Part shown: one piece after another, positions 8,261 to 16,014 of the stretch | How the letters are laid out: every line of letters begins with the position of its first letter | Numbering within the stretch: position 1 is the stretch's first letter | Assembly: GCF_002215215.1 (NCBI RefSeq) | Contig: NZ_CP018632.1 | Coordinates: forward strand, 7,188,501 to 7,252,500 | Reading direction: 5' to 3' | DNA: 64,000 nucleotides | Origin: Granulosicoccus antarcticus IMCC3135 | GTDB taxonomy: Bacteria > Pseudomonadota > Gammaproteobacteria > Granulosicoccales > Granulosicoccaceae | Translations under genes and position numbers: made by a program | The notes under the pieces: model-generated | What the model was told of the DNA's origin: nothing | Seen by the model: only the letters and a program-made list of their open reading frames with translations | Database searches by the model: none

Positions 8261-10458
8261 GCGCCAAAATGACGATGGATCAGCCAGATACCCGTCGACG
8301 GCTTGATGATATGGCTCAGGGGCTGATCGGCAAACCACTGGATCGAGCCGATGGCCCACTGAAAGTCAGCGGCAGCGCAACCTATTCGCATGAATGGCCA
8401 ATTGACAACCAGGCCTATGGGGTTCTGGTTCGTGCGCCTTTCGCCAAGGGTACGGTGCAATCCATTGATAAACAATCTGTACTATCGATGGAGGGTGTGC
8501 TTGCAGTCATCAATGATGAACGATTACTACGCAATCCCGCTCAAGGCACCGCTAACGAAGCACCGGTTCAAGGCGTCAAGGACGTTGTCTACCTGGGACA
8601 ACCCATCGCCTTGGTTGTTGCCGAAACATTTGAATGTGCGCGCCATGCTGCACAATCGCTGAGCTTTGAGTATGAGGCCGCTGATTCAGTCGCTATAGAT
8701 CCAGAGGCGACAGACGCACAGCTTGAGAAACCGGACGATAAGCAGTTTGAACAAGGTGATGTTGATCAGGCCATGCAGCATGCCGTGTTCTCGGTCGATC
8801 AGATTTATAGAACACCGGGTCACAATAGTGCCGCCATGGAACCGCACTGTGCCATTGCGCAGTGGCAGGACGAGAACCTGACCCTTTATGGTAGCTATCA
8901 GATGTTGAAGTACAACCGCAATGAGCTAGCAGACTCACTCGGTATTGATGCCGAGCGGGTGCGCATCGTATCCAAGTATGTGGGCGGTGGATTTGGCTCT
9001 AAACTGGGTATTGCTCCCGAAGCTGTCGCAGCGGCCATAGCTGCAAAACAACTCCAGCGACCGGTAAGTGTGACGCTATCAAGGCAGCAGGTTTTTGAGG
9101 TAGTCATGCGCCGATCAGAGACCCGTCAGCATTTTCAACTGGCTGCTGACAAATCAGGCGTGCTGACGAGCTTGAGTCATGTCAGCCTGGTATCCAACTT
9201 GCCCGATGAGACGTTTGCAGAACCGGTTGGTCAGGCCACCCACTTTATCTATGGCGGGAAAAACCGACGCATCGGCTTGCAGATAGCACGGCTCAACAAA
9301 ACCTGTGCAGGCTCCGTACGCGCACCTGGTGAGGCGGTGGGTGTTACAGCGTTGGAAAATGCCATGGATGAACTGGCAGAGGCCGCGGGCATTGATCCGG
9401 TTGAACTACGCCTGATTAATATTCCGGACAACGATCCAGAGCAGGACATACCTTTTTCATCTATGAAATTTCGTGAAGCACTCAAACTAGGTGCTGAACG
9501 ATTCAACTGGAATCAGCGACAATCCAAACCCGGCCAGGTGCGCGAAGGCGAGTGGTTGATCGGCATGGGCATGGCATCCGCAGCCAGAGTCAACATGCTG
9601 ATGGAATCTGAGGCGAAAGTCACCCTTGCCGCAGATGGGTCTATAACCGTAGAGACCGATATGACGGATATCGGCACAGGCAGTTACACCATCCTGGCGC
9701 AGATAGCCGGTGAGATGCTTGGTATTCCGATGAGTCGGATAGCAACACATTTGGGTGATACAGACCTGCCCGCCTCTGCCGGCTCAGGTGGGTCCTGGGG
9801 CGCATCCTCCTGCGGCTCAGCGGTATACGTTGCCTGTGAAGACATCCGTTCGCAAATCTGCAAGAAGCTGAACTGTCAAAACGATGAGTTGACACTCAAA
9901 GACGGTCACGCTATTGCACGCAACAAGCGATACGATCTGGTTGAACTCCTTGACGGAGAAAGCTTGCAAGCTGTCGGGCATATCGAACCCGGTGATACCA
10001 GCAAGGATGTTCGCCAAGCCACTTTCGGCGCTCATTTTGCCGAAGTAGCCGTCAACTCAATTACCGGAGAGACTCGCGTACGGCGCATGCTGGGTGTCTA
10101 TAGCGCCGGACGCATATTAAATGAAAAAACAGCGCACTCCCAGTGTTATGGCGGCATGATATTCGGCATTGGCATGGCACTGACTGAGGAGCTGATGCAT
10201 GATCCCCGTGACGGTCACATCGTCAATCGCGATTTGGGCGAATACCATGTACCAGTCAATCTTGATGTACCGCAGCTGGATGTCGTTTTGCTTGATGAGC
10301 GAGATGATCATGCCAGCCCCATTCAGTCCAAGGGCATTGGTGAGCTGGGCATCTGTGGTGCAGCCGCCGCAATCGTCAATGCGATCTATAATGCAAGTGG
10401 AGTACGCGTTCGAAACTACCCGGCAACTCTAGACAAGATCTTGCCCCATCTGAAATAG
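8257..10458 (+). CDS. paoC: Molybdenum hydroxylase, molybdopterin cytosine dinucleotide subunit (PaoC/YagR-like)
   Basis: The 733-residue protein matches the length of E. coli PaoC (about 732). It contains the xanthine dehydrogenase large-subunit fold, with the molybdopterin-binding glycine-rich stretch [10 protein letters not shown] near 245 and [13 protein letters not shown] near 510. The catalytic glutamate occurs in the motif KGIGELG (E696 by count), which activates the Mo-bound water. Substrates of this group are aromatic or aliphatic aldehydes, or N-heterocycles; the exact one cannot be read. No PaoD-like maturation gene follows within the window. It is the last gene of the operon and is followed by 232 bp without a gene. 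Confidence 0.9.
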   Translation: MSAKMTMDQPDTRRRLDDMAQGLIGKPLDRADGPLKVSGSATYSHEWPIDNQAYGVLVRAPFAKGTVQSIDKQSVLSMEGVLAVINDERLLRNPAQGTANEAPVQGVKDVVYLGQPIALVVAETFECARHAAQSLSFEYEAADSVAIDPEATDAQLEKPDDKQFEQGDVDQAMQHAVFSVDQIYRTPGHNSAAMEPHCAIAQWQDENLTLYGSYQMLKYNRNELADSLGIDAERVRIVSKYVGGGFGSKLGIAPEAVAAAIAAKQLQRPVSVTLSRQQVFEVVMRRSETRQHFQLAADKSGVLTSLSHVSLVSNLPDETFAEPVGQATHFIYGGKNRRIGLQIARLNKTCAGSVRAPGEAVGVTALENAMDELAEAAGIDPVELRLINIPDNDPEQDIPFSSMKFREALKLGAERFNWNQRQSKPGQVREGEWLIGMGMASAARVNMLMESEAKVTLAADGSITVETDMTDIGTGSYTILAQIAGEMLGIPMSRIATHLGDTDLPASAGSGGSWGASSCGSAVYVACEDIRSQICKKLNCQNDELTLKDGHAIARNKRYDLVELLDGESLQAVGHIEPGDTSKDVRQATFGAHFAEVAVNSITGETRVRRMLGVYSAGRILNEKTAHSQCYGGMIFGIGMALTEELMHDPRDGHIVNRDLGEYHVPVNLDVPQLDVVLLDERDDHASPIQSKGIGELGICGAAAAIVNAIYNASGVRVRNYPATLDKILPHLK

Positions 10459-10690
10459 ATCACACGATCAAGCCACTGCTGTTGTTTTTTTTATTCAGCG
10501 GCTGACGCTCAAATCATGGATCGATCTTCGCTTGCAAATCGAATTGAGTGTCAGCCTTCATTTTGTCTATCGTCCGCACGAGCTAAAAAATATTCACCAC
10601 CAGGTTGATACCCTTCTTTTCTTGAATGCCTGAAATTTGTATCTGGTCTAGAATGCTAGTCACACTTAGTGCGCAAAAGCCTTATCCTGA

Positions 10691-11755
10691 ATGAGCATTT
10701 ACCTGAACTCTGCCAGCCATGGCCTGCCATCAAAGGCAACCGTGGAGCGTATGGTCTCTCATCTGCAACTGGAACTGGCCAGCGGTACAACCCACGCTGC
10801 CAAGTCGGCTCAGGAAGAAGTTGAAAACGTACGACTCCTGGCAGCCACGCTGATTGGTGCCGAGCCTGACGACATCGGGTTCACCTCCACTACAACATCC
10901 GCCTGGCTACCGCTGGCAACGCTTGCGTCTACCAAGGGCAAACGCATCCTGGTGGCTCCACACGAATGGGGCGATAACATTCGACTGTTGCAGAGCCTTG
11001 CCGCACAAACTGACTGTACCGTCGAGGTTCTGCCCGAGCTGGATCTTGAAGCCCCGAACCTGGATGAGTGGCAGGCCTGTCTGGATGAAGACGTGGCGGC
11101 CCTGTATGCCCCCATGGTCACTAGTGTGCACGGCCTGAGATACCCCATCGAGGCTATCGGGCGCCTGCCCAGACCAACAGGGTGTCTGTTTATCGTCGAT
11201 GCCGCTCAGGCTCTCGGACAAATCCCTGTCGATGTCACACAGCTAGGGTGCGACGCCCTTGTGTCGACCTGCCGTAAATGGTTACGCGGCCCCAAGGCGA
11301 CCGCTTTGTTCTGGACAGCACCGTCATTACCCTCGAGCTTTCGCATCAATCAATTGCAGCCCGTTGATGCCAGTATCACGTTGCAACTGGGGCTTGGCAG
11401 CGCACTGCGTGAAGCCTTGGATACCGGTATACCGCAACGACAACAAGACATCACCCGCTTGACTGCTCATGCGCATCAGCAGGCTTGCCATATGCAACTT
11501 GAGAACATCACCGTACACCCCATTCCGAGCGGCACCCTGGCGATAGAGTTTCCGGTGAGCTACACGCAACGCGTTCAAAAGGGATTGCTGGAAGCCGACA
11601 TGATCGCAAAACTACCTGACAGGCAGCATTGCGAGCCATTTTCGCCAGGATTCAATAACGATACGCAAATGCTGCGAGTATCGCCCAATGTGTACAACAC
11701 GGCTGAAGAGATAACCCTGTTCATGCACTGCCTGAAAGGTTTGTTGAGTCCATAG
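10691..11755 (+). CDS. Class V aminotransferase (cysteine desulfurase / isopenicillin N epimerase-like)
   Basis: The 354-residue protein has the fold-type I PLP pattern. FTSTTTSAW near residues 64-72 is expected to contact the phosphate, D170 in VDAAQALGQ pairs with the pyridine nitrogen, and K196 in STCRKWLRGP is the Schiff-base lysine. The class V family includes cysteine desulfurases, epimerases and the ergothioneine C-S lyase EgtE; no residue here decides between them, and no cysteine-bearing desulfurase loop is evident. It stands alone on the plus strand, convergent with ubiK, 36 bp apart. Start ATG at 10691 lacks an obvious strong ribosome-binding site. Confidence 0.8.
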   Translation: MSIYLNSASHGLPSKATVERMVSHLQLELASGTTHAAKSAQEEVENVRLLAATLIGAEPDDIGFTSTTTSAWLPLATLASTKGKRILVAPHEWGDNIRLLQSLAAQTDCTVEVLPELDLEAPNLDEWQACLDEDVAALYAPMVTSVHGLRYPIEAIGRLPRPTGCLFIVDAAQALGQIPVDVTQLGCDALVSTCRKWLRGPKATALFWTAPSLPSSFRINQLQPVDASITLQLGLGSALREALDTGIPQRQQDITRLTAHAHQQACHMQLENITVHPIPSGTLAIEFPVSYTQRVQKGLLEADMIAKLPDRQHCEPFSPGFNNDTQMLRVSPNVYNTAEEITLFMHCLKGLLSP

Positions 11756-11791
11756 ACTCTCACTGCGTCTTGATCGACGCTTGCCAGTGCA

Positions 11792-12064
11792 TCAGTCAGT
11801 TGTGCTCGATTTGTCAACGTCAACAGCAGCAGGTTCGAGTTCGCTGATGCGAGCCTCCAGGTCCTTTAACTGCTGGCGCGTCTTGCGTAGAACCGCGGTT
11901 TGAACATCAAACTCCTCGCGAGTCACCAAATCCAGATTGCCCAGAGCGCTCTGTACCGCTGACTTGGCATTGCGCTCGAAGTCTTCCTTCAGATCGGACA
12001 CTCCTGGAGGCAGAAGCTTGCCCAGAGATTTGGAAATATCGTCAAAAACACGCGCATCTATCAT
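11792..12064 (-). CDS. ubiK: UbiK, ubiquinone biosynthesis accessory factor (BMFP/YqiC family)
   Basis: The 90-residue protein has the typical UbiK length and layout. An amphipathic N-terminal part (ISKSLGKLLPPGVSDLKEDFE) is followed by a coiled-coil C-terminal half with the conserved block LVTREEFDVQTAVLRKTR and heptads up to about residue 78. UbiK forms trimers, interacts with membranes and with UbiJ, and is needed for efficient aerobic ubiquinone synthesis. The last residues are a variable acidic tail. The gene is divergent from glnK; their 291-bp intergenic region carries the nitrogen control sites. Confidence 0.92.
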   Translation of the reverse strand: MIDARVFDDISKSLGKLLPPGVSDLKEDFERNAKSAVQSALGNLDLVTREEFDVQTAVLRKTRQQLKDLEARISELEPAAVDVDKSSTTD

Positions 12065-12187
12065 GATTCAGGTCTCGCTCTATTCAGTTAAGTGTGCGAT
12101 GTCCAGGCAAAACAGACATCGGTAGCCAGAAGCACAGCTTACGACATTCAAACGTATCTGGATGCATCGAAACGGACTCAACATTTT

Positions 12188-12204
12188 CGCACCCATTTAG
12201 TGCG
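12188..12204 (+). promoter_or_regulatory. Predicted NtrC enhancer site upstream of glnK
   Basis: CGCAC, seven bases, then GTGCG form a perfect dyad with the GCAC-N7-GTGC spacing of NtrC sites. Its centre is about 115 bp upstream of the predicted -12 element at 12300-12315, a usual enhancer distance. Confidence 0.6.
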
Positions 12205-12220
12205 CTTTTGAGAAAGCAGC

Positions 12221-12235
12221 GCACCAAGATGTTGC
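12221..12235 (+). promoter_or_regulatory. Possible second, weaker NtrC site
   Basis: GCAC-N7-TTGC matches the NtrC pattern in all but one base of the second half-site. Paired enhancers, one strong and one weak, are common at NtrC-controlled promoters. The call relies on its neighbour at 12188. Confidence 0.4.
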
Positions 12236-12299
12236 ACCCATTCAATGGAGAGGTGCATCTACAATCTCTATCCTGTTGATTAAAAAGACATTTAATAGA

Positions 12300-12315
12300 T
12301 GGCACGCATGATGTA
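12300..12315 (+). promoter_or_regulatory. Predicted sigma-54 promoter of glnK-amtB
   Basis: TGGCAC at 12300-12305 is a perfect -24 element. After five bases comes ATGTA, which keeps the invariant G of the -12 element but has T for C at the next base. The position, 41 bp before the glnK ATG and downstream of NtrC-like dyads, supports it. Confidence 0.55.
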
Positions 12316-12334
12316 ACTCCTAACTCATCTTTGA

Positions 12335-12694
<360 letters not shown>

Positions 12695-12738
12695 GGCACC
12701 AACAGATCACATAAAAATAGTAGAGAGAAAACTATCCA

Positions 12739-13992
12739 ATGGAACAACTAGCTGAACTGAGCTACGCGCTCGATACCTTTTACTTCCTTATGGCAGGTGC
12801 CCTGGTCATGTGGATGGCAGCAGGATTTGCCATGCTCGAAGCCGGCCTTGTCCGTGCCAAGAACACCACTGAAATCCTGACCAAAAACATCGTGCTGTAC
12901 GCACTGGCCTGCATCATGTTCATGTTCGTCGGCTACAACGTCATGTACCCCGGTGCCGATTACGAAGGCGGCTACATGCCAGTACTGAGCTTCCTGCTCG
13001 GTGCCGAGAATGCGGCTGACGTCTTTCAGGCTGGCGGTGAGGATGCTCCTTACTACTCTGCCCGGTCTGACTTCTTCTTCCAGGTTGTGTTTGTAGCAGC
13101 CGGCATGTCTATCGTTTCTGGTGCAGTCGCCGAACGCATGAAACTCTGGTCCTTCCTGCTGTTTGCTGCTGTCTTTACTGCGTTTATCTACCCTATCCAG
13201 GGCTTCTGGAAATGGGGCGGCGGCTGGCTCAACGCAGCTGGCTTCCAGGATTTTGCTGGTTCCGGTGTGGTCCATTTGTGCGGTGCGACCGCGGCTCTGG
13301 CAGGCGTTCTGCTGCTGGGCGCCAGAAAAGGCAAATATGGTGCTAACGGCGCAGTGGTACCAATTCCTGGTGCAAACATGCCCATGGCAACTCTGGGCAC
13401 TTTCATCTTGTGGATGGGCTGGTTTGGCTTCAACGGCGGCTCGCAGCTCAAGATCTCCAACTTCGGTGATGCCAATGCTGTAGCGGCCATCTTTGTCAAC
13501 ACCAACATGTCAGCTGCGGGTGGTGTTGTTGCCGCACTGCTTGTTGTCCGCATGATCTGGGGCAAGGCGGATCTGACCATGGCACTCAATGGCGCTTTGG
13601 CCGGACTGGTTGCTATCACGGCTGAGCCACTCGCACCATCACCACTACTGGCCACTGCCATTGGAGCGGTTGCCGGTGTACTGGTGGTGTTCTCCATCAT
13701 CTCGCTTGATCGTTTGAAGATTGACGATCCTGTCGGCGCAATCTCTGTTCACGGCGTAGTGGGTATCTTCGGCCTGATGGTCGTACCTTTAAGCAATACG
13801 GATGCATCGTTCGGAGTTCAGGCGCTGGGTATGGCCTCGATCTTCGCCTGGACATTCATCACCAGCCTGATCGTTTGGGGCATCATCAAGATGGTATTCG
13901 GAATCCGCGTCAGCGAGGAAGAAGAGTACGAAGGTGTTGATATCTCAGAATGCGGCATAGAAGCCTACCCTGAGTTCGGAACACGCGGCTAA
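12739..13992 (+). CDS. amtB: Ammonium transporter AmtB
   Basis: The 417-residue inner-membrane protein has the eleven-helix Amt/Rh pattern. The twin pore histidines lie in SGVVHLCGA and SVHGVVGIFG, and the conserved aspartate in FQDFAGSG precedes the first of these by a few residues. It conducts ammonium at low external concentration as a trimer. No cleavable signal peptide is evident at the N-terminus, and the last about 40 residues form the cytoplasmic tail that GlnK contacts in homologues. It is co-transcribed with glnK and followed by a strong terminator at 14060. Confidence 0.95.
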   Translation: MEQLAELSYALDTFYFLMAGALVMWMAAGFAMLEAGLVRAKNTTEILTKNIVLYALACIMFMFVGYNVMYPGADYEGGYMPVLSFLLGAENAADVFQAGGEDAPYYSARSDFFFQVVFVAAGMSIVSGAVAERMKLWSFLLFAAVFTAFIYPIQGFWKWGGGWLNAAGFQDFAGSGVVHLCGATAALAGVLLLGARKGKYGANGAVVPIPGANMPMATLGTFILWMGWFGFNGGSQLKISNFGDANAVAAIFVNTNMSAAGGVVAALLVVRMIWGKADLTMALNGALAGLVAITAEPLAPSPLLATAIGAVAGVLVVFSIISLDRLKIDDPVGAISVHGVVGIFGLMVVPLSNTDASFGVQALGMASIFAWTFITSLIVWGIIKMVFGIRVSEEEEYEGVDISECGIEAYPEFGTRG

Positions 13993-14020
13993 AGCCAGGT
14001 TTCAATAAGCACGGCTATGG

Positions 14021-14045
14021 CGAGGATTGAGTTTTTCGATCCTCG
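14021..14045 (+). other. Hairpin just after amtB
   Basis: CGAGGAT and ATCCTCG pair over seven bases around a loop that includes TTTTT. It precedes the stronger terminator at 14060 and may act with it as a tandem stop or as a 3'-end stabiliser. Confidence 0.4.
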
Positions 14046-14059
14046 TCTGTTATTTCAAG

Positions 14060-14091
14060 AAGGGCGTCAGCATAAGGTTGACGCCCTTTTT
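14060..14091 (+). terminator. Rho-independent terminator of glnK-amtB
   Basis: AAGGGCGTCA and TGACGCCCTT form a perfect ten-base stem with a nine-base loop, followed directly by a T run. It ends the glnK-amtB transcript and separates it from the convergent yaaA gene. Confidence 0.88.
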
Positions 14092-14287
14092 GCGTTATGA
14101 AGAGCGTTGAAGGACAAGTGGCGGACTCAGCGCTACCGTCAACCTCAGGGCAGGCTTCAAGATGGCGAACAGGAGCCATATAACGATAACGTCAGTCAAG
14201 ATTGGCAAGGCTTTTGCCGATACTTTTCTTATGACAATGATTGCGCTATTGGGCTGCCTGATACTAGCAGCCGAGATCCGTTTTCGA

Positions 14288-15082
14288 CTAGGCCAGATAC
14301 GGTCGCGCCGCCTCCTCCGAGCGCAAGAATACCGGCTGCCCTTCTGACGATGATTGCTCGTCGAAGCGATAACCCAGATCTGTAAAATTCAGCACTTGAT
14401 CAAGACCCTTTGCACGGGTCTTCACCAGATTGCGCGCCATCGCTCCTCGTGCCTTTTTGGCAAAGAAACTGATGATCTTGTAGTTGCCATTTTTCTCATC
14501 CTTGAATACCGGTGAAATCAATGGTGCACTCAGTTTGTTCGGCTTGATCGATTTGAAGTATTCATTCGATGCCAGATTGACCACACAGGCATTCTGATCA
14601 CTGTCCAGCTCTGCATTGAGATGTTCTGTCAGTCGTTCGCCCCAGAACTCATACAGACTCTTGCCCTGAGCGGTTTGCAGTGAAGTCCCCATCTCCAGGC
14701 GGTAGGCCTGCATCAGATCCAGCGGCCGCATAACCCCATACAGTCCTGAGAGAATACGCAAATGCTGCTGGGCGAAATCCAGATCGCCCCCATCCAGAGT
14801 GTCCGCATCAAACCCTGTATACACATCACCCCGAAAGGCCTGAATGCACGGCCGCGCATTGTTCGTATCAAATTGTGGCTGCCAGCTTGAGAAGCGTTCA
14901 GCATTCAAGCTCGCCAAAGCATCACTGATATGCATCAGTTCGCTCAGCTTGTCTTTGGAATAACTCTGCAAGGTATCAACAAGCTTTTTGGAATCTTCCA
15001 TGAAAGCAGGCATCGTTGGCTCGGCAACGCGCGAAGGCGTCTCCATGTCCAGCGTCTTGGCAGGTGATAGCAGAATCAGCAT
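14288..15082 (-). CDS. yaaA: YaaA family peroxide stress protein
   Basis: The 264-residue protein has the family's characteristic start MLILLSPAKTLD and conserved blocks AFRGDVYTGFDADT and ILSGLYGVMRPLDLMQAYRLEMG. It ends with the ISFFAKKARGAMAR and FTDLGYRF segments. In E. coli, YaaA is induced by OxyR and lowers free intracellular iron during hydrogen peroxide stress. The full family length is present. It lies 79 bp downstream of a site-2 protease gene on the same strand and could be read through from it. It converges with amtB across the terminators at 14021-14091. Confidence 0.92.
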   Translation of the reverse strand: MLILLSPAKTLDMETPSRVAEPTMPAFMEDSKKLVDTLQSYSKDKLSELMHISDALASLNAERFSSWQPQFDTNNARPCIQAFRGDVYTGFDADTLDGGDLDFAQQHLRILSGLYGVMRPLDLMQAYRLEMGTSLQTAQGKSLYEFWGERLTEHLNAELDSDQNACVVNLASNEYFKSIKPNKLSAPLISPVFKDEKNGNYKIISFFAKKARGAMARNLVKTRAKGLDQVLNFTDLGYRFDEQSSSEGQPVFLRSEEAARPYLA

Positions 15083-15161
15083 GTCGATCAGTTCAGTAAA
15101 AAGTCGTCAGAAAAGAGGAAGGGACAGGTTTCGTGACGTGGTGCTCGATTGCACCACACAC

Positions 15162-15806
15162 TCAAACGATGACCAGTGCGCTCATCAACCACTGGGCTGC
15201 GGCACGCAATGCATCAAAAATGGGCAGACCAGCATAGCTGAGCAACAACAGGCCTAGTACCGCGAAGGCGCCGTAACGCTGATTCAGATCCCGATACGCC
15301 TTGGAGATAGCACGTGGCAGGAAGTACGGCAGTATGTAGTGCCCATCGAGTGGACCTATCGGAATCAGATTGAACAACATCAATAACAGATTGATGTAGG
15401 TAAACAGATAGAAGAAAGTGCTTGCTGATTCAGACTGTACAAACGTGTAACCGTTCATCGCTGCCAGCGCATAAATGTTGATCGCCAGAAAGGCAAGTAT
15501 CAGATTCGCAAGAGGACCTGCAGCAGCGATCACCAGGCTGGCCCAGAAAGAAGTGAAATTATTCGGATTCGTCGGCACCGGCCTGGCCCAGCCGAAACCG
15601 ACAATGATGATCATCAGCAATCCCATCGGATCGATATGAGCAATGGGATTCAAGGTCAATCGCCCCTGCTTCTGCGCCGTATTGTCGCCATACAATTTAG
15701 CGGACCAGGCATGCCCGAACTCGTGACAGGACAGCGAAATGACAATAGTGATAAGCAACAGGGCGAACGTCATCACCTGCCCCTGAAACAACAGTTGGAT
15801 CATCAT
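15162..15806 (-). CDS. Site-2 protease family intramembrane metalloprotease (peptidase M50)
   Basis: The 214-residue polytopic protein carries the zinc motif HEFGH in the first helix (SCHEFGHAWSAKLYGD, about 28-43) and a later PIGPLDGHYILPY block that corresponds to the N/LDG aspartate motif. These are the catalytic residues of S2P proteases; this short, PDZ-less type resembles YwhC/Rip-like enzymes of unknown substrate. Five to six hydrophobic helices are visible. Two adjacent ATG codons (15806 and 15803) could be starts. It precedes yaaA on the same strand. Confidence 0.87.
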   Translation of the reverse strand: MMIQLLFQGQVMTFALLLITIVISLSCHEFGHAWSAKLYGDNTAQKQGRLTLNPIAHIDPMGLLMIIIVGFGWARPVPTNPNNFTSFWASLVIAAAGPLANLILAFLAINIYALAAMNGYTFVQSESASTFFYLFTYINLLLMLFNLIPIGPLDGHYILPYFLPRAISKAYRDLNQRYGAFAVLGLLLLSYAGLPIFDALRAAAQWLMSALVIV

Positions 15807-15832
15807 GGTGCTGTGTAGTACTCCCGCTTGAT

Positions 15833-15877
15833 CATGTTATGTGTACTCATGTTATGCGTACTCATGTTATGCGTACT
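15833..15877. repeat. 15-bp tandem repeat, three copies
   Basis: CATGTTATGTGTACT at 15833-15847 is followed by two copies of CATGTTATGCGTACT ending at 15877. A fourth partial match (CATG..TATACT) follows. The array lies between the divergent site-2 protease and J-domain genes. No gene is apparent in 15807-16014. Confidence 0.9.
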
Positions 15878-16014
15878 CATGCTTTTATACTGTGCCTTCG
15901 CGCGTCGCATGGTACACGCTCAAACTCATTGGTGAGCCTCACCCCCTTCAAGTCTCGACGACTCGCAATGCAGGTGTGGTATCCGTACAAGGTCATTGAC
16001 GCTAAACTCCCGAT

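Noticed and set aside
14162-14347. A 61-codon plus-strand frame with one hydrophobic segment near yaaA
   Set aside because: It overlaps the yaaA end in antisense, lies after a strong terminator and has no ribosome-binding site; a remnant is possible but not supported.
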